Source: Corynebacterium frankenforstense
GTDB lineage: Bacteria; Actinomycetota; Actinomycetes; Mycobacteriales; Mycobacteriaceae
NCBI RefSeq assembly: GCF_030211955.1
Contig: NZ_JASODI010000025.1
Location: 1 to 32,989 of the forward strand
DNA: 32,989 nucleotides
Direction of reading: 5' to 3'
Made by a program: the position numbers and the translations under genes. This document shows positions 26,048-32,989 of the stretch, one piece after another. Below the pieces are notes generated by a model. That model saw nothing but the letters and a program-made list of their open reading frames with translations. It was not told the origin of the DNA and did no database searches. The first letter of the stretch is position 1, and each line of letters opens with the position of its first letter.

Positions 26048-27403
26048 CTACCAGCCGCGGGTGGCGCGCTGCAGGGCGTCCTCGACCTCGGCGACGAGGT
26101 GGCGCAGCTCGGTGACGTCCGGGCGGGCCAGCGCGGAGAGCGATCCGGAGGCTGCGGTCAGCTGGGCGGCTGCGGCCCGGGTCTCCTCGGCGGCGGCGGT
26201 GACGGTCTCGACGAGCTCGCGGGCCCCGCCCGTGAGGTGCTCGACGTCGGTGTCGTTAAGCCAGCCGGCGATCACGCCCTGCACCGGCTCCATGATGCGG
26301 GCGACCGAACCGGCCTTGGAGTTCAGGCGGGTGACCAGGCGCTCCTCGCGGGTGACCTGCTCGTCGAGGGAGTCGATGCCCGCCTTCAGCGCGGTGTACA
26401 GCGCCGTGAGGGACTCCGGGGAGTCCGCGGCGCCCGGCTCGACGGCGAAACTGCCCGCCGCCGCAGTCTGCAGGCGCACCAGCGCCAGCGAGAACAGCGC
26501 CTCGCGCGAGGAGCGGTCCACCCGCTCGATGAGCCCGGAGAGCTCCCCGAGGTAGCCGCTGACGATGCCGTGCATGTTCGCCCAGATCTGCAGCGGGGCC
26601 AGCAGCAGGGTGCGCTGCGGGCCGGTCAGGTCCAGCTCCTCAGCAGCCGCGCGCACGCGCTCGCCGGCGCCGGCCGCCTCGGAGACGCGGGCGGTCAGCC
26701 CGCCGAGATCCTCGGCCAGCGCCCCAGTCTCCTCCTGGCCGTGGGTCCAGTCGCCGAGCAGGTCGTGGGCGCGGCGCAGCGCGGTGATCATCTCCGCGAC
26801 GGCCGCCTCGGCCGTGGCGGCGGTGCCGTCAGCGGCGTCGGCGGCGTCGACCACCGGGGCGTCGGGAAGCGTGGCACCGGCGGCCTCGCGCGCGGCGAGC
26901 TCGGCGGGAAGCAGCCCCCACTGGAAGCGCTCGTAGCTCTCGACGCCGAGGGCCTCAGACAGCGCCGCGGCGGTGCGCTGGGCGACCTCGCGGCGGGTCT
27001 GACCGGACTCCTCCGCCTCGCGCTCCTGCTCGCGGACCTCGGTGTAGAGCCCGAAGGCCGTCTCGGCGGCCTCGGTCATCGGGCGGGTGCGCACAGAGAG
27101 GTAGCCGCCGGCGGGCAGCGGGGTGACCGTGGCCAGCACCTCGTAGGGACTGCCGTCGGCGGCCCGGTTGCGCACGAAGCCCGCGAACGGGCGCTTCGCC
27201 TCGAGGGCGTCCCACATCGCACGGAAGACGCCGGCGGGCATGTCGGGGTGGCGCACGATGTTGTGCGGGGCGCCGACGAGCTCCTCGAGCGGGTGCTTGG
27301 ACAGCCGGACGAAGACCTCGTTGGCCAGTGTGATGCGGCCCTTGTCGTCGGTGGTGGAGAAGAAGACGTCGTCCAGGCCGACCGGGTTCTCTTGCCGGTC
27401 CAT
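26048..27403 (-). CDS. Aer-like PAS-domain protein without output domain
   Basis: A 451-residue protein. The N-terminal PAS domain (about residues 10-115) is strikingly like that of aerotaxis and methyl-accepting receptors: FFSTTDDKGRITLANEVFVRLS, PHNIVRHPDMPAGVFRAMWDAL and SVRTRPM. The rest is a long Ala/Glu-rich helical region with likely coiled coils (residues 120-180, 205-250, 350-445), but the conserved signalling tip of chemoreceptors is not seen and there are no membrane segments. A cytoplasmic redox or ligand sensor acting through helices is likely; the partner is unknown. There is no ribosome site before ATG 27403. It lies 51 nt downstream of guaB3 on the same strand, so it is probably in the same operon. 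Confidence 0.82.
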   Translation of the reverse strand: MDRQENPVGLDDVFFSTTDDKGRITLANEVFVRLSKHPLEELVGAPHNIVRHPDMPAGVFRAMWDALEAKRPFAGFVRNRAADGSPYEVLATVTPLPAGGYLSVRTRPMTEAAETAFGLYTEVREQEREAEESGQTRREVAQRTAAALSEALGVESYERFQWGLLPAELAAREAAGATLPDAPVVDAADAADGTAATAEAAVAEMITALRRAHDLLGDWTHGQEETGALAEDLGGLTARVSEAAGAGERVRAAAEELDLTGPQRTLLLAPLQIWANMHGIVSGYLGELSGLIERVDRSSREALFSLALVRLQTAAAGSFAVEPGAADSPESLTALYTALKAGIDSLDEQVTREERLVTRLNSKAGSVARIMEPVQGVIAGWLNDTDVEHLTGGARELVETVTAAAEETRAAAAQLTAASGSLSALARPDVTELRHLVAEVEDALQRATRGW

Positions 27404-27408
27404 CGTCA

Positions 27409-27431
27409 GTTTTCAGCTCTGTTTTCAGCTC
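27409..27431 (+). repeat. Direct repeat before the PAS gene
   Basis: GTTTTCAGCTC occurs twice (27409-27419 and 27421-27431) with one base between, in the short guaB3-PAS gap directly upstream of the PAS start. Confidence 0.85.
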
Positions 27432-27454
27432 GGGGGCTTCGCGGGCGCGCTCGC

Positions 27455-28591
27455 TCAGCTCAGCGCCAGGTCGACCTTCTGGAAGGACTTCACGTCGGTG
27501 TAGCCGCACTTCGCCATCGCGCGACGCAGGCCGCCGACCAGGTTCTCCCGGCCCGACGCGCTGGTCGAGGGGCCGTGCAGGAGGGTCTCCAGGCTCGGGC
27601 GCTCGCCGGTGAAGGCCGGGTGCGAGACCACGCCGCGCGGGAAGCGCGGGTGGGCGGCCACGGACGGCCAGTAGTAGCCCTCGGCCGGGGCCTCGGCGGC
27701 CGGGGCGAGCAGCTCACCGGCGGCCACGGCGTCGGCGCCGCAGGCGATGGCCTTGGCCACGTCGCCGGAGCTCTCGATCTCGCCGTCGGCGATGATGTGC
27801 ACGTAGCGCCCGCCGGTCTCGTCCAGGTAGTCGCGGCGCGCGGCGGCGGCGTCGGCGATGGCGGTGGCCATCGGGGCCTCGATGCCCAGCGCCGCCGAGG
27901 AGGTGTTCACACCGGAGCCGACGATCACGCCGGCCGCACCGGTGCGCATCAGGTGCAGCGCGGTGGTGTAGTCGGTCACGCCGCCGGCGATGACCGGCAC
28001 GTCCAGGGAGCCGATGAACTCCTTGAGGTTGAGCGGCTCGCCGCCCTGGGCGACGTGCTCGGCGGAGATGATGGTGCCCTGGATGATCAGCAGCTCGGCG
28101 CCGGCCTTGATCACGTGCGGGGCGAACTCACAGGCGTTCTGCGGGCTGACGCGCACGGCGACGGTGGCGCCGGAGGCGCGGACCTCGCCGATGCGCTCGG
28201 CGAGCAGGTCGAAGTCCACCGGGGCGGAGTGCAGCTCCTGGAGCACCCGGTTGGCGGCCGGGGTGTCCACACCCTCGCCCTCGGGCTCCTTCGCGGCGGC
28301 GATCACGCGGTCGATCGCGCCGTCGAGGTCGGACTGACGGCCCCACAGGCCCTCGGCGTTGATGACGCCCAGGCCGCCCTGGCGGTCCATCTCGATGACG
28401 AACTCGGGCCCGGCCAGCGCGTCGGTCGGGTGCGACATCACCGGGATGTCGAAGGTGTAGGCGTCGATGTGCCAGGTCGTGTCGGTCTCCTTCGAGGAGC
28501 GGGTGCGCCGGGAGGGCACGATCGAGATGTCGCGCAGGTGGTAGGTGCGGCGGGCCTCGCGCCCGATGCCGATTTCGGCGTAGTCACGCAT
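27455..28591 (-). CDS. guaB3: GuaB3 family IMP dehydrogenase-related protein
   Basis: A 378-residue TIM-barrel protein of the actinobacterial GuaB3 group. It lacks CBS domains (only one barrel, no insert). Barrel landmarks are FDIPVMSHPTDALAG, GGLGVINAEGLWGR, VPVIAGGVTDYTTALHLMRTGAAGVIVG, IIADGEIESSGDVAKAIACGADAV and the C-terminal NLVGGLRRAMAKCGY. At the loop where IMP dehydrogenase has its catalytic cysteine (GSICTTR in GuaB2) this protein reads GSGVNTSSAALGIEAPM (residues 225-241), with no Cys, so standard IMP oxidation is doubtful. GAGGAAA upstream supports ATG 28591. It lies between guaB2 and the PAS gene. Function is debated. Confidence 0.93.
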   Translation of the reverse strand: MRDYAEIGIGREARRTYHLRDISIVPSRRTRSSKETDTTWHIDAYTFDIPVMSHPTDALAGPEFVIEMDRQGGLGVINAEGLWGRQSDLDGAIDRVIAAAKEPEGEGVDTPAANRVLQELHSAPVDFDLLAERIGEVRASGATVAVRVSPQNACEFAPHVIKAGAELLIIQGTIISAEHVAQGGEPLNLKEFIGSLDVPVIAGGVTDYTTALHLMRTGAAGVIVGSGVNTSSAALGIEAPMATAIADAAAARRDYLDETGGRYVHIIADGEIESSGDVAKAIACGADAVAAGELLAPAAEAPAEGYYWPSVAAHPRFPRGVVSHPAFTGERPSLETLLHGPSTSASGRENLVGGLRRAMAKCGYTDVKSFQKVDLALS

Positions 28592-28628
28592 TGGGTATTT
28601 CCTCATCTCAGGGGACGACGAACGGCGG

Positions 28629-28647
28629 TTGTGCGCACAAGAGTTTA
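28629..28647 (-). promoter_or_regulatory. guaB3 promoter with palindrome at the start site
   Basis: TAAACT (28647-28642) is a good -10. Just downstream lies the perfect 12-bp palindrome TTGTGCGCACAA (28629-28640), covering the expected transcription start. Leader to ATG 28591 about 45 nt. Confidence 0.5.
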
Positions 28648-28750
28648 CTCGCGGCCGCCGCACCGGGGCCAGACGGCCCGGCGGCGCAGCCGCCCACCCG
28701 GCGGTGGTACCGCCCACGGCGACCGACGGGGCGTCGTCAAGCACACGGAA

Positions 28751-28785
28751 GGGGCGCGCCCCGGGTGACACCCGCGGCACGCCCC
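28751..28785 (-). terminator. Terminator of guaB2
   Basis: A nested hairpin: outer arms GGGGCG/CGCCCC, inner arms GGGTG-A-CACCC. It begins 28 nt after the guaB2 stop and precedes the guaB3 promoter, so the two genes are probably separate units. Confidence 0.65.
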
Positions 28786-28813
28786 TCCCCCGCCGGTACA
28801 GCAGACGCGGCGA

Positions 28814-30410
<1,597 letters not shown>

Positions 30411-30456
30411 GCGGAAACGCGAGGCGGGGGTCATTGCCCTCGACAGGCGCCCTCAA

Positions 30457-30462
30457 TAGGAT
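30457..30462 (+). promoter_or_regulatory. -10 element of the DUF5319 gene
   Basis: TAGGAT, 8 nt before GTG 30471, with no ribosome site: leaderless. Confidence 0.55.
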
Positions 30463-30470
30463 CGGGCGTT

Positions 30471-30842
30471 GTGAACTTTGACCATCAGATGCCCCTCGAC
30501 CCGTTCGCCGACGACCCGAACGACCCGGCATCGTTTTTGACCGAGGACGAACCCGTCGAGCCGATCTCCGAGGAGGAGCGCGTCGCCATCGAGCGCGATC
30601 TCGCGCTGGTCAAGGACTTCCGCCGCGTGCTCGAGCCGCGCGGGGTGCTCGGCATCGTCTTCTTCTGCGAGGACTGCGAGATCTACCACTACTTCGACTG
30701 GGCGATCCTGGCGGCGAACATGCGCGCCACCCTGCGCGAGACCGTCAGCCCGGTCCACGAGCCGGGCGCGCAGCCCGACGTCGACGCCTACGTCACCTGG
30801 GACTACGCCCTGGGGTACCTCGACGGCGTGCGCGGCATCTGA
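30471..30842 (+). CDS. DUF5319 family protein
   Basis: A 123-residue protein orthologous by sequence style and position to Rv3412 of M. tuberculosis. It begins with an acidic stretch (PLDPFADDPNDPASFLTEDEP) and has a possible metal or disulphide site FFCEDCEIYHYFDW (Cys66, Cys69, His73), then a conserved end (VDAYVTWDYALGYLDGVRG). No membrane segment and no signal peptide. Function is unknown, though the gene is retained next to guaB2 and sigD across corynebacteria and mycobacteria. It is divergent from guaB2 and convergent with rsdA. Confidence 0.88.
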   Translation: MNFDHQMPLDPFADDPNDPASFLTEDEPVEPISEEERVAIERDLALVKDFRRVLEPRGVLGIVFFCEDCEIYHYFDWAILAANMRATLRETVSPVHEPGAQPDVDAYVTWDYALGYLDGVRGI

Positions 30843-30899
30843 ATTGCCTTAATCGCCTGAATTGCCGACGCCGCGCGCATAACGCACCGCGGGGTGGGG

Positions 30900-30920
30900 T
30901 GCGCCGCCGGGGGCGGCGCA
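30900..30920. terminator. Bidirectional hairpin between DUF5319 and rsdA
   Basis: TGCGCCGCC-GGG-GGCGGCGCA is a perfect 9-bp stem. It is enclosed by a second inverted repeat, ATTGCCGACG (30861-30870) and CGTCGGCAAT (30924-30933); both arms are copies of the dispersed motif. Confidence 0.7.
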
Positions 30921-30958
30921 CGACGTCGGCAATCGCGCCGCAGGCGCGCTGGCTTTCG

Positions 30959-31744
30959 CTAGCTGCTGCCCTGGGCGTCGTTGCCCTGCTGGCCGGACGG
31001 CGCCGGGGAGTCGGTCTCGGGCAGCAGCTGGATGGTCGTCGTCGGCGTCGGTTCGCTGGTCGGCCGCGAGGGCGGCACGGGGGCGCCGCCGGGCACGGTC
31101 GTGGTGATCACGAGGGTGCTGGTCTCGGTGACGGTCTCGGTGGCCGTCTCCGGGCGGGTGGGCTCGCCGGACTTCTCGGAGGTCTTCTCCGCGGCGGAGG
31201 TCTCGGGGGTCTCGGTGGCCTTCTCCGAGATCGTGCGCTCGAGGCGCTCGGTGGCGGTCTCGGCGGTGCGGCCCTCCATGCCGGCGATGAGCTCGCGGGC
31301 CTCGAGCAGCAGGCGGCGGGCGGTCTCCTCGTCGCCGCTGTTGCTCGCCTCCTCCATCTGGTCGAGGGTGCCGGCGAGCTCGACGAGGGCCTGCTGGTCC
31401 TGACCGCGGTCCAGCACGCCGGTGGCGTTGAGCGCCAGTCCACTGCAGGCGATGACCAGGGTCGCTGCGGCCGCGCCAACCAGGCCGGCGAGCCACGGGC
31501 GGTTGCGGCGCCGCTCGGAGAGGTCGCTGACCACGGCGTGCCGGCCGCCGGTGGGCGCGCCGGACGCACGGCTGGCGCCGGCGGAGCCTGCGAGGAAGAC
31601 GGGCGCGGGCGGCGCGTCCGAGCGGACCTCGTCGCGCAGGTCCGCGAGCATGCGGGTCAGCTCGTCGGAGCCCTCCGCACCGGCACCGAGCGCATCGAGG
31701 AGCCGATCCTCCTCGCGCACCGCGTCCAGCTCTCGCTCAGCCAT
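30959..31744 (-). CDS. rsdA: Anti-sigma-D factor RsdA
   Basis: A 261-residue single-pass membrane protein. The N-terminal cytoplasmic part (about residues 1-80) would bind SigD; it includes LTRMLADLRDEVRSDAPP. One membrane helix (about 84-105, PWLAGLVGAAAATLVIACSGLAL) leads to an outer domain with a helical section (QQALVELAGTLDQMEEASNSGDEETARRLLLEARELIAGMEGRT) and a Thr/Pro/Glu-rich tail, probably extending into the cell wall. The start overlaps the sigD stop by 8 nt, and GGGAGAG lies upstream, so translation is coupled. It corresponds to Rv3413c. RsdA releases SigD on proteolysis in mycobacteria. Confidence 0.92.
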   Translation of the reverse strand: MAERELDAVREEDRLLDALGAGAEGSDELTRMLADLRDEVRSDAPPAPVFLAGSAGASRASGAPTGGRHAVVSDLSERRRNRPWLAGLVGAAAATLVIACSGLALNATGVLDRGQDQQALVELAGTLDQMEEASNSGDEETARRLLLEARELIAGMEGRTAETATERLERTISEKATETPETSAAEKTSEKSGEPTRPETATETVTETSTLVITTTVPGGAPVPPSRPTSEPTPTTTIQLLPETDSPAPSGQQGNDAQGSS

Positions 31745-32309
31745 TGATCTCTCCCTGTTGTTCAATCAGCGTGCGCAGACGTTTCATCGCACGGAACTGG
31801 GCCACCCGAACCGCACCGGGGGTGCTGCCGACGATCTCGGCGGTCTCGTCCGCCGAGAGGCCGACCATCACGCGCAGGATCACGATGTCGCGGGCCCTCT
31901 CGCCCAGTGAATCGAGAAGTGCGCGCACTCTGTTACTGCCGTCGGCGGCGAGCACCGCGGCTTCGGGTCCCTCGGCGTGTCCGCCGGTCTCGGGGACCTC
32001 CTCGGTGGGCACCGAGTGGTCGCGGGCCATGGCGCGGTGGGCGTCGGCGACCTTGTTGAAGGCGATGCCGTAGACGAAGGCCATGAACGGCCGGCCGCGG
32101 TCGCGGTAGCGGCCGATGGAGTTGGCCACCGCCAGGCAGACCTCCTGGGCGACGTCCTCGGCCGTCGGAGCGCGGCCGCCGCCGATGCGGGCGCGCGCGT
32201 AGCGCAGCACCTGCGGGTGGATCAGCCGGATGATCTCGCGCAGTGCCCGGCGGTCACCGGAAACCGCGTCCGGAACGAGCCGTCGCAGTTCTTCGTCGGT
32301 GTCACTCAC
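31737..32309 (-). CDS. sigD: RNA polymerase sigma factor SigD (ECF)
   Basis: A 190-residue ECF sigma factor. Region 2: ALREIIRLIHPQVLRYARARIGG, then EDVAQEVCLAVANSIGRYRDRGRPFMAFVYGIAFNKVADAHRA, for -10 recognition. Region 4: LGERARDIVILRVMVGLSADETAEIVGSTPGAVRVAQFRAMKRLR, for the -35. In corynebacteria SigD controls genes of the mycolic-acid outer membrane and cell envelope. GTG 32309 begins the standard MSDTDEEL-type N-terminus. A possible promoter has -10 TACGAT (32407-32402), giving a leader of roughly 85 nt. It is co-transcribed with rsdA and divergent from the WhiB gene; corresponds to Rv3414c. Confidence 0.95.
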   Translation of the reverse strand: MSDTDEELRRLVPDAVSGDRRALREIIRLIHPQVLRYARARIGGGRAPTAEDVAQEVCLAVANSIGRYRDRGRPFMAFVYGIAFNKVADAHRAMARDHSVPTEEVPETGGHAEGPEAAVLAADGSNRVRALLDSLGERARDIVILRVMVGLSADETAEIVGSTPGAVRVAQFRAMKRLRTLIEQQGEING

Positions 32310-32650
32310 GGCGTCTGGCGGATCTCTCTACGTGTCATCGGGGAAAGACGGGGCGTCCGGGCCGGGCGCCGGGGGCACGCGGCGGACAGGGGTCGCCCAG
32401 CATCGTATCGCGAGAGCACCGTCAACCGTCAGATAGCCGGGGACTTTGTGCCGCCCCTCCCCCGGGAGTGGGAGGAAGCTGAGAATTAACCCATCTTTAA
32501 CCTTTTACGTTTCCGCTGCTCACGGAGGCGCAACCCCGGGAGGGCACCTTGTTTCCACAGTTCAGATACCGGGCGTCCACTTTTCGTTCACCGAGCAGGC
32601 TTTAACTGCGTCTGGTAACGCGGCCACGAGAGTTCACGAGGAGATAGTCG
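32310..32650. other. Intergenic region between sigD and the WhiB gene
   Basis: No gene seen. It should hold both divergent promoters. A -10 TACGAT (32407-32402, -) fits sigD. The AT-rich part 32483-32510 holds a TTAACC direct repeat. No confident WhiB-gene -10 was found. Confidence 0.55.
32486..32502 (+). promoter_or_regulatory. TTAACC direct repeat with 11-bp period
   Basis: TTAACC at 32486-32491 and 32497-32502, one helical turn apart, in an AT-rich island. This layout suits an OmpR-family response regulator (for example MtrA or PhoP-like). No regulator is identified. Confidence 0.35.
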
Positions 32651-32938
32651 ATGTCACAGCCCCACCTGCTGCCCGGTCCGAACGCGGATTTCTGGGACTG
32701 GCAGCTGCACGGAGCATGCCGCGGTAAGGACTCGGACGTTTTCTACCACCCGGACGGTGAGCGGGGTCGCGCACGCGCCCGCCGCGAGAACCGCGCCAAG
32801 GCCATCTGCCACACCTGCCCGGTCATCGACGCCTGCCGCGAGCACGCGCTGTCCGTCGGTGAACCCTACGGCATCTGGGGTGGCATGAGCGAGTCCGACC
32901 GCATGCTCTACCTGCGCCGCGAGAGCGTCCGCGTCTAA
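32651..32938 (+). CDS. whiB3: WhiB-family iron-sulphur regulator (WhiB3-like)
   Basis: A 95-residue redox-sensing transcription factor. Four cysteines (23, 53, 56, 62; C-x29-C-x2-C-x5-C) would bind a [4Fe-4S] cluster. The beta-turn GIWGG (74-78) is present, as is the PDGERGRARA segment, and the N-terminus (PHLLPGPNADFWDWQLHGACRG) closely resembles WhiB3 of M. tuberculosis (Rv3416), which lies beside sigD there too. WhiB3 senses oxygen, nitric oxide and redox state and binds the primary sigma factor. The C-terminal basic tail of WhiB3 is shorter here. GAGGAGA (32638-32644) lies 6 nt before ATG 32651. C. glutamicum names its WhiB proteins Whc; I am not sure which one matches. Confidence 0.93.
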   Translation: MSQPHLLPGPNADFWDWQLHGACRGKDSDVFYHPDGERGRARARRENRAKAICHTCPVIDACREHALSVGEPYGIWGGMSESDRMLYLRRESVRV

Positions 32939-32989
32939 GGCGCCTGAAGCGCGCAGGCTGCGCCCCGGCGCGGCGGTCGACGTCACCGC

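Overview
The window looks like a chromosomal segment of a high-GC Corynebacterium or close relative. The evidence is the GC-rich coding sequence, the gene order guaB3-guaB2-DUF5319-rsdA-sigD-whiB (also found around Rv3410c-Rv3416 of Mycobacterium tuberculosis), the adjacency of metQNI and dnaE2 known from C. glutamicum, the LexA boxes close to the corynebacterial consensus, and many apparent leaderless genes. No rRNA, tRNA, insertion sequence or cas gene was seen.

Layout. 1-269: the 3' end of an HNH endonuclease. 379-3543: dnaE2 (-), the error-prone polymerase, behind a LexA box. 3670-7352: a cluster of five (+) lipoprotein genes. Three share one cysteine-containing module; of these one is intact, one has lost its core and one carries two single-base frameshifts. 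7706-10441: metQ-metN-metI, the methionine importer, with a palindromic operator candidate in front. 10594-13033: a HAD phosphatase, a sucrase/ferredoxin-like protein and an AMIN-like lipoprotein. 13243-14859: a PiT phosphate permease (-). 15292-17833: imuB and imuA' (-), each with its own LexA box, which complete the ImuA'-ImuB-DnaE2 mutasome with dnaE2 about 12 kb away. 17889-19743: a small membrane protein and an FMN-dependent monooxygenase. 19773-23332: a PspC-domain histidine kinase, LuxR-type regulator and 2TM protein operon, divergent from a large PspC membrane protein. 23407-30334: guaA, an EamA exporter, an Aer-like PAS protein, guaB3 and guaB2. 30471-32938: DUF5319, rsdA, sigD and a WhiB3-like regulator.

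How the genes work together. GuaB2 and GuaA catalyse the two steps from IMP to GMP. SigD and RsdA form a sigma/anti-sigma pair. MetQ, MetN and MetI form one importer. The three mutasome genes should be induced together by DNA damage. The PspC kinase, regulator and divergent PspC protein look like an envelope-stress module.

Two signals cut across the genes. First, about a dozen start codons sit 6-8 nt (usually exactly 7) after a -10-like hexamer and lack a Shine-Dalgarno sequence, which indicates leaderless mRNAs. Second, a short motif, consensus SMTTNMCGACGYCSCG, recurs about 20 times in 33 kb on both strands, in genes and enriched between them. I do not recognise it, and it is the best candidate here for something undescribed. 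All counts were made by eye.
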